NCBI RefSeq assembly: GCF_030397665.1
Contig: NZ_JAPUBT010000011.1
Coordinates: 62,001-126,000, forward strand
Source: Janthinobacterium sp. SUN073
GTDB lineage: Bacteria; Pseudomonadota; Gammaproteobacteria; Burkholderiales; Burkholderiaceae_D
DNA length: 64,000 bases
Direction of reading: 5' to 3'
Shown: one piece after another, positions 7,177 to 15,515 of the stretch
How positions within the stretch are numbered: position 1 is the stretch's first letter
Layout of the letters: every line of letters starts with the position of its first letter
Notes under the pieces: generated by a model
Database searches by the model: none
What the model saw: only the letters and a program-made list of their open reading frames with translations
Told to the model about the DNA's origin: nothing
Made by a program: the position numbers and the translations under genes

Positions 7177-7898
7177 CGCAGCACTACCATGGCACGCCCA
7201 TCACGCCGCGCAAGGTTCTGGCCCAGCTCAGGGGGCGTTCGTTCTGCATATCATTCGCTCGACCGGATGACGTGGAGTGGTGCCACGAAAACGGGCAAAG
7301 CAACATGCTCGACAATTCGGCATTTTCCATCTGGACGGAGAACATGAAGCGCAAGGCCCGTGGAGAAGCGATTGTCGAGATGGACGGCACTTTCTGGCAG
7401 GGATTTTACGCCTGGGCTGAACGCTGGCTAACCTACAAAACGACCTGGGCAGTTATTCCGGACGCGATCATGGGCGATGTCAGCGCTAACGATGCCCTCA
7501 TTGCGCAGTGGCCGCATGGTCAGCGCGGTGCACCGGTTTGGCACATGCATGAGCCCTTGGATCGTCTCAAGCGCTTGTGTGACGAGTGGGAGCGTGTCTG
7601 CATCGGATCGTCAGCACAGTTTCGTGTTGTCGGCGCCGCGAACTGGCATCACCGCATGACGGAAGCGATGAACGCGATATGTCAAACCGGCCGTGTGCCG
7701 AACTGGCTCCACATGCTGCGCGGAATGAATGCCGCACGTTGGGGCTACCCATTTGCCAGCGTTGACAGCACCGATATTGCCCGCAACCACAACCGGAAAA
7801 ATAATCCGCGTGAGATGGCCGAGATATGGGATGGCATTCAATGTTCGCCGTTCTGGGATCGCAAGTACGTGCAGGCTGACCTCTTGTGTGCAGCATAA
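7173..7898 (+). CDS. TGT/DpdA-like transglycosylase-fold protein (putative)
   Basis: 241 residues. The block order resembles tRNA-guanine transglycosylase TIM barrels: LDNSAFS (Asp47) where TGT has TDSGGFQ, a VIPDAI strand (Asp97), PVWHMHE then DRLKRLCDEW, VCIGSS (143-147) where TGT has AIGG, and WLHMLRGM followed by FASVDSTD (Asp198), where TGT has its YLMGVG and FDC nucleophile. No zinc-binding Cys cluster is seen. Phage DpdA proteins of this superfamily insert 7-deazaguanines into DNA, so this could be a DNA or tRNA modification enzyme. No preQ0 synthesis genes are nearby. The assignment is by eye and could be only a distant relative. Confidence 0.5.
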   Translation: MTQHYHGTPITPRKVLAQLRGRSFCISFARPDDVEWCHENGQSNMLDNSAFSIWTENMKRKARGEAIVEMDGTFWQGFYAWAERWLTYKTTWAVIPDAIMGDVSANDALIAQWPHGQRGAPVWHMHEPLDRLKRLCDEWERVCIGSSAQFRVVGAANWHHRMTEAMNAICQTGRVPNWLHMLRGMNAARWGYPFASVDSTDIARNHNRKNNPREMAEIWDGIQCSPFWDRKYVQADLLCAA

Positions 7899-7921
7899 GA
7901 CGTTCAAAACGAAAGAGAAAA

Positions 7922-8089
7922 ATGGACCAATACAAAGAATTCTGCCGGCTGCGCGACTACCGCAAGCCTGGCGTCGAAGTGCCGCACCACACCGAGGCCG
8001 AAGCATTCGCCTTGGCGGTGCAAAACAAAGGCGGACATGCAGAAGCAGCCCAGCGCAAGAAAAACCCCACCACGAAAGGAATCAAATAA
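7922..8089 (+). CDS. Small hypothetical phage protein
   Basis: 55 residues starting MDQYKEFCRLRDYRKPG, strongly basic at the C-terminus (AAQRKKNPTTKGIK). The TAA stop shares its last A with the ATG of the next gene (TAATG), so the pair is coupled. No known family. Confidence 0.55.
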   Translation: MDQYKEFCRLRDYRKPGVEVPHHTEAEAFALAVQNKGGHAEAAQRKKNPTTKGIK

Positions 8090-8268
8090 TGAACGAAGAC
8101 CGAATTATTTACCGCCAGGACTTATACAAAATGCTGGGCGTCACTTCGGAGACGCTGCGCAGATGGGTCAAGGAGAACAAGCTGCCGCCGGCGGACGTTT
8201 CCATAACCCAGCGCACGCTGGGATGGCGCCTTTCAACGCTCCAAGCCGCTGGAATCAGGCTTCTTTAA
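8089..8268 (+). CDS. AlpA/MerR-like excisionase
   Basis: 59 residues. YRQDLYKMLGVTSETLRRWV followed by KLPPADVSITQRTLGWRLSTL is the winged helix-turn-helix of the AlpA/excisionase group. It is the last gene of the early operon and overlaps the integrase 3' end by 36 nt in convergent orientation, which suits a directionality factor for excision. The overlap means early transcription runs antisense into int. Confidence 0.75.
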   Translation: MNEDRIIYRQDLYKMLGVTSETLRRWVKENKLPPADVSITQRTLGWRLSTLQAAGIRLL

Positions 8269-9414
8269 CAGCCAGTCAGCGAAGGCCTGAAGCATCACGC
8301 GGCGCTGCTTCAGGTATTCTGCCGAGTTGTAAACTCCGCGCACGCCGCCGTCCTTGTGCGCGAGCTGCACCTCGACGTGGTCCGAGTTGTACTCGTGCTC
8401 GTTCGCCCAGGTGGAACCGACCTTGCGCCAACCGTGCCCCGTCATCTTGCCCTTGAAGCCAATACGGTGAATGAGGTAAAGAATCGCGTTTTCACTCATG
8501 GGGCGGCTGCCGCCCCGGTCGTTCGGGAAAACGTAATTGCTGCCCCGCGAACGCAGCTTCATTTCCGCCAACAGGTCCAGCGCCTGGGAAGACAGCGGCA
8601 CCAGGTGCTCGCGGCCCTTCTTCATGCGCTTGCCCGGTATCCGCCAGACATCGCCCTCCACTTCCGCCCAGGTCATGCGACGCAGCTCGTCCGTGCGCGT
8701 CCACGTCAATGCCAGCAGCTTGCAGGCCAACACGGACTGAATTTCATCTTCCAGGTCCAGGCGCTCCATGAACGGATGCACCTCGGCCAATGCCAGGGCG
8801 GCGAAGCCTTCGCGCGGTTTGCGGGAAAAAGCGACCTTCGAATTGATGTTCGATGCGGGGTTCTCTTCGCAGTGGCCGTGCTGAATGGACCAGTCGAGCA
8901 CCTGGCCCACCCACATGCGCACGCGCCGGACGTACACGGACAGGCCGGCGGCATCCATCGGGCGCAGCGCGGCCATCAAGTCTTCCTTGGTAATTTCACG
9001 CACGGTTTTCGCGCCCAGCGTCGGGGAGATGTACATGGCCAGCGCGCGCAGTGCATTTGCCTTGTAGCCGGCGCTGATGTCCGTGCGTCCCGCCCAGTAG
9101 GTATCGATGGCGGCATCAAGGGTAATGGATGGGCTGCTTGCCTTGCGCTTCGGCTTGAGGTCGTCGCCGTCGATCAGTTTCAACCGCAAAACGTCCCGGC
9201 GCTCGCGCGCTTCCTTGAGGCCGATCAGGGGATACGGGCCGATGACGGCGGTTTGCTGCTTGCCCTCGTCGTTACGATAGGCCATGCGCCAAACCTTGTT
9301 TCCGCTCGGCAGGACGGCCAGCATCAGGCCGTGGCCATCGAAGAGCTTGCGCAGCTTGCCGTCGTTCGGCGTGGCGCGGCGGCAGTCTGCATCGGTAAGC
9401 GTATTGATGGCCAT
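8233..9414 (-). CDS. int: Tyrosine integrase, P4-type
   Basis: 393 residues from the ATG at 9414; the frame stays open upstream to 9537, but the family start (MAINTLTDADCRRATPNDG) is here. It has the N-terminal arm-binding domain of P4-like integrases (FDGHGLMLAV), a core-binding domain, and a catalytic domain with Arg in TRTDELRRMTW, the GHGWRKVGSTW His-Arg block and the final Tyr in GVYNSAEYL. It would integrate the element into the adjacent tRNA-Ser gene, whose 3' end lies 195 bp upstream of the start codon. Confidence 0.92.
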   Translation of the reverse strand: MAINTLTDADCRRATPNDGKLRKLFDGHGLMLAVLPSGNKVWRMAYRNDEGKQQTAVIGPYPLIGLKEARERRDVLRLKLIDGDDLKPKRKASSPSITLDAAIDTYWAGRTDISAGYKANALRALAMYISPTLGAKTVREITKEDLMAALRPMDAAGLSVYVRRVRMWVGQVLDWSIQHGHCEENPASNINSKVAFSRKPREGFAALALAEVHPFMERLDLEDEIQSVLACKLLALTWTRTDELRRMTWAEVEGDVWRIPGKRMKKGREHLVPLSSQALDLLAEMKLRSRGSNYVFPNDRGGSRPMSENAILYLIHRIGFKGKMTGHGWRKVGSTWANEHEYNSDHVEVQLAHKDGGVRGVYNSAEYLKQRRVMLQAFADWLLKKPDSSGLER

Positions 9415-9608
9415 GCGAAATCCTGTAGGTACGGGTTTGAGAAAAACCGCATGATACCTACATTTCAGCCTACGCGTGATTCTGTGGGATGGTTTTTGGA
9501 TGGTTCTGAATCTGTGACTCGGAGGGATGAAAATCAAGCTAAGTCGTTGATTTTCAATGAAATTCGGTGGAATATAGGTTGAGTATACTCACGAATTTTT
9601 TATGTACT

Positions 9609-9698
9609 TGGCGGAAGCGGTGAGATTCGAACTCACGAACAGTGTAACCCGTCGCTAGTTTTCAAGACTAGTGCCTTCAACCACTCGGCCACGCTTCC
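9609..9698 (-). tRNA. tRNA-Ser(UGA), attachment site
   Basis: 90 nt including an encoded CCA. The acceptor stem GGAAGCG pairs with CGCTTCC, the anticodon loop CTTGAAA gives UGA, a long variable arm typical of tRNA-Ser is present, and the T-loop is GTTCGAATC. The 3' end faces the integrase gene, so the 3' part of this gene is the likely att core for the adjacent element. Confidence 0.95.
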
Positions 9699-9821
9699 AG
9701 ATGGCAGCATTATACATAAAGGTCCGTGGCTTACCAATGGCTAGTACTCCCGTGGCCTTATTTCCCCCCCGGCTCTTCGCCTGTGGGTTCAATACCTGCG
9801 CAGGCACTCCAAAGCAAAGCT

Positions 9822-11867
9822 CTACAGCCCCCAGTTTTCCCGCAGCGCTTTCTCGAACTCCACCGCTGGCAACGGGCGCGAGAACAGATAGCCCTGCACT
9901 TCGTCGCAGCCTGAACTCTTCAGGAAGGCCAGCTGCTCCGCCGTTTCCACGCCTTCCGCGATCACTTTATGGTGCAGCTGCTGGGCGATGCTGATGATGG
10001 TGCTGGCGATGGCGCAGTCGCTGGCGTCCGTGGGGATGCCGGTGGTAAACGATCGGTCGATTTTTAAGGTGTCGATGGGGAAACGCTTGAGGTAGGACAA
10101 GCTTGAATAACCGGTGCCGAAGTCGTCCAGCGACAGGGCCACGCCCAGCGCCGTGATGCGGTCCATTATGCCGATCACGCGCTCGATGTTGTGCATCAGC
10201 GTGCTTTCCGTGATTTCCAGTTCCAGCCAGGCCGCTTCCAGGCCATAACGGGCCAGGGTTGCCGCTACCCTGGCGGGCAGGGCCGAGGTGAATTCGCGCG
10301 CGGACACGTTGACGGCCAGGCGGATCGGCGGCAGGCCGGCCAGTTTCCACGCTTGCGCCTGGGCGCAGGCCGCTTCCAACACCCATTCGCCCACTTGCAC
10401 CACCAGGCCCGTCGATTCGGCCAGAGGGATGAACTCGGCGGGCGGGATCATGCCGTGCTGCGGGTGGTGCCAGCGCACCAGCGCTTCGGCGCCGATGATG
10501 CGGCCGCTGCCCAGCGCATATTTCGGCTGATAGTGCAGCAGCAGTTGCTGTTCCGATAATGCCTGGCGCAAGCCTGTTTCCAGGCGCATGCGCGCCTGCA
10601 TGCCCAGGTTCATGTCCTGGCTGTAAAAGGCCACGCTTTCCGCTTCGCCGCCGCTGTCCTGCTTGGCGCGGTACATGGCGATGTCGGCCAGGCGCAGCAG
10701 GGTTTCCGCGTCCTGCCCGTCTTGCGGATAGACGCTGATGCCGATGCTGGCGCCCACGCGCAAGTCGTGGCCTTCGATCAGGAACGGTTGCACCAGGGAA
10801 GCGAGCAGCTTTTGCGCCACCATGCTGGCCTCGAAGTGCTGGCCGATGTCGAACAGGCCCACGGCGAACTCGTCGCCACCCAGGCGCGCCACCAGGTCCT
10901 GGTCGCGCAATACCTTGCGGAAACGCAAGGAAACCTGGCGCAGCAATTCATCGCCGATGCGCCGGCCCAGGGTGTCGTTGATCAGCTTGAAACGGTTCAG
11001 GTCGATGAACATCACGCAGCCGAGCATCTTGCTGCGCTGCGCCACGGAGAGGGCCTGGTCGACCAGCTTGGCCAGCAAGGTGCGATTGGGCAGGCTGGTC
11101 AGCGGGTCGTAGTAGGCCAGGTGGTGCAGGCGCTCTTCGGCCAGCTTGCGTTCCGTGATGTCCGTCAGGTAGGCGATGAGTCCGATGGGCCTGTTGTCCA
11201 TGTCCTGCAGCGGCGACAAGGACAGGCTGGCCCAGAAGATCTCGCCCGACTTCTTTCGGCGGCGCACCTCCATCAGGCGCCCTCCCTGCTCCAGAAAGGC
11301 GTCGTGGAAGCCCGTATCTTCGTCGTCGTACAGGAACAGGATGTTGCGCCCCACGGCTTCCACCGAGGTGTAGCCGAACAGGCGCTCGGCGCCCTTGTTC
11401 CAGCTGGTGATGTAGCCCGTCAAGTCCATCGTCAACACGGATTCGTGCAACTGGTCGAGGATTTGCGTCTGCTGCGCCAGCAAGGCTTCGACTTGCGCAA
11501 ACGCATGGGTCGAGCGTTGCGCCAGCGAATGCACCTGCAGCACGCCGGCCGTCAGCGAGGCCAGGCTGGCCAGATGGCGGCGGTCGGCGTCGTTGTACAG
11601 GCTGCGTCCCGCCACGCTGTAATGGCCGAAACAGTGGCCGTCAAAACTGATTTCCTGCAGCAAGGCGGGCGTATCGCGGGGAAACGGCGCGGCTGGCACA
11701 GCGGCGCCCATGCTGCCCGCAGGCAGGAACTGGCCATGCGGGCTGGCCATCACGGCGCTGGCGATACGGCCCAGCTCAGCCACCAGCGCGGGACCGCGCA
11801 AACGCACGACGGCATCGCACAGGGCGGCGCTGTCACCGAGGTAATCCGACACCGGCAGCAAGGTCAT
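9822..11867 (-). CDS. GAF/PAS-GGDEF-EAL cyclic-di-GMP protein
   Basis: 681 residues from the ATG at 11867; the frame is open further upstream but that part overlaps the preceding gene. An N-terminal GAF-like segment (about 1-115) is followed by a PAS domain (about 130-245, ending DITERK), GGDEF (about 247-410) and EAL (about 425-675). GGDEF at 330-334 and the inhibitory RxxD site (RDQD, 321-324) are intact; [14 protein letters not shown] and AEGVET keep EAL catalytic residues. It could therefore both make and degrade c-di-GMP. It starts one base after the HDOD gene's stop, so the two form an operon. No transmembrane segment: a cytoplasmic sensor. Confidence 0.9.
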   Translation of the reverse strand: MTLLPVSDYLGDSAALCDAVVRLRGPALVAELGRIASAVMASPHGQFLPAGSMGAAVPAAPFPRDTPALLQEISFDGHCFGHYSVAGRSLYNDADRRHLASLASLTAGVLQVHSLAQRSTHAFAQVEALLAQQTQILDQLHESVLTMDLTGYITSWNKGAERLFGYTSVEAVGRNILFLYDDEDTGFHDAFLEQGGRLMEVRRRKKSGEIFWASLSLSPLQDMDNRPIGLIAYLTDITERKLAEERLHHLAYYDPLTSLPNRTLLAKLVDQALSVAQRSKMLGCVMFIDLNRFKLINDTLGRRIGDELLRQVSLRFRKVLRDQDLVARLGGDEFAVGLFDIGQHFEASMVAQKLLASLVQPFLIEGHDLRVGASIGISVYPQDGQDAETLLRLADIAMYRAKQDSGGEAESVAFYSQDMNLGMQARMRLETGLRQALSEQQLLLHYQPKYALGSGRIIGAEALVRWHHPQHGMIPPAEFIPLAESTGLVVQVGEWVLEAACAQAQAWKLAGLPPIRLAVNVSAREFTSALPARVAATLARYGLEAAWLELEITESTLMHNIERVIGIMDRITALGVALSLDDFGTGYSSLSYLKRFPIDTLKIDRSFTTGIPTDASDCAIASTIISIAQQLHHKVIAEGVETAEQLAFLKSSGCDEVQGYLFSRPLPAVEFEKALRENWGL

Positions 11868-11868
11868 G

Positions 11869-13041
11869 CTAGAGATTCCGGCTGACCTGGATGGCCCATT
11901 GGTAGGCCTGTAGCAGGCTGCGCCAATAGGTTTCTCCATCGATGCCGGCACGGCGCAAGCCTTCGGGCGGCGGCGTGGCGCTTTCAACCAGCGCCAGCAA
12001 GGTGCCCAGCTCGCCATTGCGTTCAAGCAAGGCGTCGTTGACTTCGGGCGCCAGGTTCAGGGTGGCGATGATCTCTTCCATCGGCATGCCCAGCAGGACG
12101 TCGAGCAGGGAAAACACACCCGTCATGAAGGCCAGGTCTTGCGCATCGCGGTCACCGCCGCGCAGCTGGCACAGCGCTTCCATCTGCGCCGCGCGCACGG
12201 CCGCCAGCGGCAGCAGCGCGTGGATCTTGCCATCGTCCTGTTGCCGCGCATACAGCAGCAGTTGCAGCCAGCGCTGCAGCTGGCGCCGGCCCAGCAGGGT
12301 GATGGCCTGGCTGAAGCTCGTAATCGGCGCCGTGAAACCGAAGGCGGCAGAATTGACCAGTTTTAATAGATGATAGCTGAGCGATGGATCTTGCTTGAGC
12401 GGCACTTCCAGCTCGTGCGCGTCGGCATCGCGGGCCAGCAGGCCCAGCAGGGCCAGCAAGCGCCGGCGCGAGGTGGCGTCTTCCGGCTCGCTTTGCTGGC
12501 GCGCATGCCGCAAGGCGTAGTCGCCGGCAAACCAGCTCACGCCGATTTCTTGCAATGCGGCAAGCTGCGCCGCGTCGACGATGTTGTAGGCCAGGTGCGG
12601 CCCCGGCAAGGGCAGCAGCTGATGCAAGGCCGGGCGTGCGCCCGCCGCGTCAAAACTCAGCGCGCGCGCATCGACCTGCGCCGCCACCACGGGACCGGCA
12701 TCGGCGCCATCGAGCAGGATGCGATAGCCGGCGTCGCGCCATTGCTGGCATTTTTTCTGGATTTGCTTGTCGCTGGCAAACTGCGCCGGCAAACGGAAAA
12801 TGGTGCGTTGCGGCACCAGTTGCGCCAGCACGGCCTCGTCCACGCCATGCGGGTCGGCCAGGGGAATGATGCAGTCGAGCGGTGCAAGGAAGGCATACGC
12901 ATCGGCAGTGGCCAGCGCCGCCAGCAGCGGCGCCGTCGAGGCCTGCGGTACATGCAAGGTGACAGCGACCCACTCGTTATGAGCATTGGCCACTGCTTGT
13001 AATCCCACCAACGGAAACAGGTTTGATTCAGACGCTGACAT
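11869..13041 (-). CDS. HDOD-domain signalling protein (YuxH-like)
   Basis: 390 residues from the ATG at 13041. The N-terminal ~185 residues resemble a degenerate EAL-like domain as in YuxH-type proteins (no EAL motif remains), and the C-terminal ~200 residues are an HDOD domain ([37 protein letters not shown]). HDOD proteins act as scaffolds in c-di-GMP and motility signalling rather than as enzymes. Cotranscribed with the GGDEF-EAL gene immediately downstream, suggesting a partner function. Confidence 0.88.
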   Translation of the reverse strand: MSASESNLFPLVGLQAVANAHNEWVAVTLHVPQASTAPLLAALATADAYAFLAPLDCIIPLADPHGVDEAVLAQLVPQRTIFRLPAQFASDKQIQKKCQQWRDAGYRILLDGADAGPVVAAQVDARALSFDAAGARPALHQLLPLPGPHLAYNIVDAAQLAALQEIGVSWFAGDYALRHARQQSEPEDATSRRRLLALLGLLARDADAHELEVPLKQDPSLSYHLLKLVNSAAFGFTAPITSFSQAITLLGRRQLQRWLQLLLYARQQDDGKIHALLPLAAVRAAQMEALCQLRGGDRDAQDLAFMTGVFSLLDVLLGMPMEEIIATLNLAPEVNDALLERNGELGTLLALVESATPPPEGLRRAGIDGETYWRSLLQAYQWAIQVSRNL

Positions 13042-13258
13042 CGGTATCTCAGTGTGGGTAGGGCGCCATAGTAAATAAACTGACCAGCATTGGCAACCCT
13101 GGCCCGACAGGGATGCCATTTCGACAGCGAGAATCATTCTATCCGAATCTCACCCGCGAAACAGTTTAATTTTGGCAATAAATATTCAAAAAAAACATTT
13201 CCCCGGGAGACCCGCCTGTCATGCGGGTTTGAAAAAATTGCCGTGACGCCAAGGTCGT

Positions 13259-13888
13259 TCAGGCACCGCCGCCATGCGCATGTTCGACCGCATATTTGAT
13301 CAATTCGGCCTGCCCTTCGATGCCCAGCTTGCGCTTGATGTTCAGGCGGTGCGTCTCCACCGTGCGCACGCTCAAGTCCAGGTCGCGGGCGATCTGCTTG
13401 TTCGACTGTCCCGCCGCGATGTGTTGCAGCACTTGCTGCTCGCGCGTGGTGAGGAAGGAATCGTGCACTTGCGGGCGCGATAACTGCCGCGCCAGGGCCG
13501 CGCTGTAATAAATGCCGCCGGACATCACCGTCTCGATGGCGAAGACGATATCTTTCCCTGGGGCATCTTTGAGCACATAGCCGCGCGCACCGGCGGCGAT
13601 GGCTTGCGACACGTATTCGAGCTTGTCGTGCATGGACAGGATCAGCACGGCAATCTGCGGAAACGCCTGCTTGAACAGCGCCGTCGCTTCGATGCCGTTG
13701 ATGCCGCGCATATTGATATCCATCAACACGAGATCCACCAGGTGGAGGCGCGCCTGAGCCAGGGCTTCGTCGGCGCCGCCCGCCTCGGCCACCACGTCGA
13801 AATGCGCCACCGCCTCCAGGCGCGCGCGCAAGCCGTCGCGCACGAGGGGATGGTCGTCCACCAGCAGGATGTTGATTTTCTCGGTCAT
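13259..13888 (-). CDS. NarL/FixJ-family response regulator
   Basis: 209 residues from the ATG at 13888. Receiver domain at 1-120 with Asp11/Asp12, phospho-acceptor Asp57 (LVLMDINM) and Lys in LKDA; LuxR-type HTH at about 143-205 (LTTREQQVLQHIAAG, SVRTVETHRLNIKRKL). It follows the histidine kinase gene by 14 nt on the same strand, so it is its cognate regulator. The pair diverges from cstA, a likely target promoter. Confidence 0.92.
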   Translation of the reverse strand: MTEKINILLVDDHPLVRDGLRARLEAVAHFDVVAEAGGADEALAQARLHLVDLVLMDINMRGINGIEATALFKQAFPQIAVLILSMHDKLEYVSQAIAAGARGYVLKDAPGKDIVFAIETVMSGGIYYSAALARQLSRPQVHDSFLTTREQQVLQHIAAGQSNKQIARDLDLSVRTVETHRLNIKRKLGIEGQAELIKYAVEHAHGGGA

Positions 13889-13902
13889 GGTTGCATATCT
13901 AT

Positions 13903-15273
13903 TCAATGTGTGGATGGAAGGCCGAGCCGCGCCAGCACCAGGGTGCCGGCCGGAGATGAGGTGATGTGCAGGCTGCCGCCGATGGCTTCCATGCGTTCCG
14001 TCATATTGCGCAGGCCGATGCCGCGCTGCGGATGCAGGGCGATGCCGTCGAAATCGAAGCCGCCGCCATTATCCTGGATGCGCAATTCCACCGCCTTGCC
14101 CGCCTCGCGCAGGCTCACTTCCACGCCGCTGGCGTGGGCATGGCGCTCGCAATTGGTCAGCGCTTCCTGGGCGATGCGGAACAGCACGGTATTGACCATG
14201 TCGGGCAAGCCCTCGCCCGCCGCCGCAGGGCTGGCCGTGAAACTGGCCTGCGCGCTGCTGCTGTCGTTAAATTCATGCACCAGGTGGTCGAGCGCGGCGG
14301 CCAGGCCCAGGTCGTCGAGGATGGCCGGGCGCAGGTTGTGCGAAATGCGCCGCACCTCGCCCAGCACCTTGTTCAGCTGCTCGGCGGCCCGCTCGAAGGT
14401 GGCGGGCGCCTTTTCTTTCTGTTCCGTATTGCCGGCCAGGCGCGCGATGCCCGCCTCGATCTGCAGCTTGATGGAGACCAGCCACTGACTGATGCCGTCA
14501 TGCAAGTCGCGCGACAGCCGCGCCCGTTCCTCTTCCTGCGATTCGACCACGCGCTGCGCCAGCACTTTCAGCTTGGCGTCGGCCACGCGCAATTCGCGCA
14601 AGTTCAGCACCAGGCCGCAGGCGGCCACCAGCAGGGAACCGAGGATGGCGATGGCGGCGATCAGCTCCATGGTCGAGCGGATATTGCGCGACTGCTGGGC
14701 GTCAACCTTGGCCAACGCCTGGTCCACGTCATCCATGTAAATGCCGGTACCCATCATCCAGCCCCACTCCGGCATCAATATCACATAGCCGAGCTTGGGC
14801 GCGGACTTGTTGGTCGAGGGCTTGATCCAGTTGTAGCGCTCGAAGCCGCCGCCGCTCCTGGCGCGCTGCATCAGGCGCTGGATGGTCAGGTTGCCGTCCG
14901 CGTCGCGCAACTCCCACAGATTCTGCCCCACCAGCTCGGGCTGGCGCGGATGCATCAGCGACTTGCCCTGCAAATCATAGATGAAGAAATAACCATCGTC
15001 GCCATAGCTGAGGGCGGACAGGATGCGCTTGGCTTCCTCTTGCGTGGTGGCATCCTTGCGGCCCGAGCCATATAACGAGGCGATGGAATGGCTGGCGAGG
15101 GTCACGTAATGCTTGAGCTCGGCCTCTTTACTAGCCAGATACGCTTGCTGGATGGTGGCGCGCTGCTGCTCGGCCAGGGTAATCGCCTGGTGCCGCACGG
15201 CAAACGCGATGGCGCACAGGGCAAGGATGAGCGGCGTGATGGCCAGGAAGATGACTTTCTGTCTGAGTTTCAT
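13903..15273 (-). CDS. Cache-domain histidine kinase next to cstA
   Basis: 456 residues. Transmembrane helices at about 7-28 and 203-224 flank a periplasmic single Cache domain (about 32-190, with DDGYFFIYD and WGWMMGTGIYMDDVD). A HisKA_3 dimerisation helix follows with phosphorylated His258 (LSRDLHDGISQWL), then a HATPase_c domain ending RGIGLRNMTERM. Cache kinases of this type sense small carboxylates. The divergent cstA-ybdD operon encodes a pyruvate-type transporter, so pyruvate or a related acid is the likely signal; that link is inferred from position. Confidence 0.9.
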   Translation of the reverse strand: MKLRQKVIFLAITPLILALCAIAFAVRHQAITLAEQQRATIQQAYLASKEAELKHYVTLASHSIASLYGSGRKDATTQEEAKRILSALSYGDDGYFFIYDLQGKSLMHPRQPELVGQNLWELRDADGNLTIQRLMQRARSGGGFERYNWIKPSTNKSAPKLGYVILMPEWGWMMGTGIYMDDVDQALAKVDAQQSRNIRSTMELIAAIAILGSLLVAACGLVLNLRELRVADAKLKVLAQRVVESQEEERARLSRDLHDGISQWLVSIKLQIEAGIARLAGNTEQKEKAPATFERAAEQLNKVLGEVRRISHNLRPAILDDLGLAAALDHLVHEFNDSSSAQASFTASPAAAGEGLPDMVNTVLFRIAQEALTNCERHAHASGVEVSLREAGKAVELRIQDNGGGFDFDGIALHPQRGIGLRNMTERMEAIGGSLHITSSPAGTLVLARLGLPSTH

Positions 15274-15515
15274 GGCCTGGCGCTCGGCGGCGTCGATGCT
15301 GGTGGGAATACGTGATTTTACGTCGCGGCGCGGCGATCATTCTGCGTAGTAATACTGAGCGTTACTGCGTAGTCGTGCGCTTGCGGCAATTATACGATTC
15401 CTGAATACTTGCCATAAGCTGCAAATACACCAAAAGTCACATCAAACTGGCGACGACCAGGACCCGCAACACACATCATCGCACGGCACAGCGCCCGTCA
15501 ATCTCTGGAGGAAGC

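Larger units (their letters stand above)
1..9608. mobile_element. P2-like prophage or satellite, right end (integrase side)
   Basis: Repressor, operator, early operon with ogr-like and gpA-like genes, excisionase and integrase lie next to the 3' end of a tRNA-Ser gene. Capsid, tail, terminase and lysis genes are absent from the window, and no copy of the tRNA 3' end was found by eye left of 9608, so the left boundary probably lies before base 1. The left ~2 kb (SEFIR, partial gene, DUF1496-like) is AT-rich cargo located where structural genes or morons of P2-like phages would start. Confidence 0.75.

Noticed and set aside
1-9600. CRISPR array or second att site in the prophage end
   Set aside because: No regularly spaced direct repeats, and no copy of the tRNA-Ser 3' sequence was found by eye in this stretch.
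13208-13229. Terminator after the NarL regulator
   Set aside because: Only a 6-bp stem (ACCCGC/GCGGGT), and the T-run lies well beyond the stem on the relevant strand; too weak to list.
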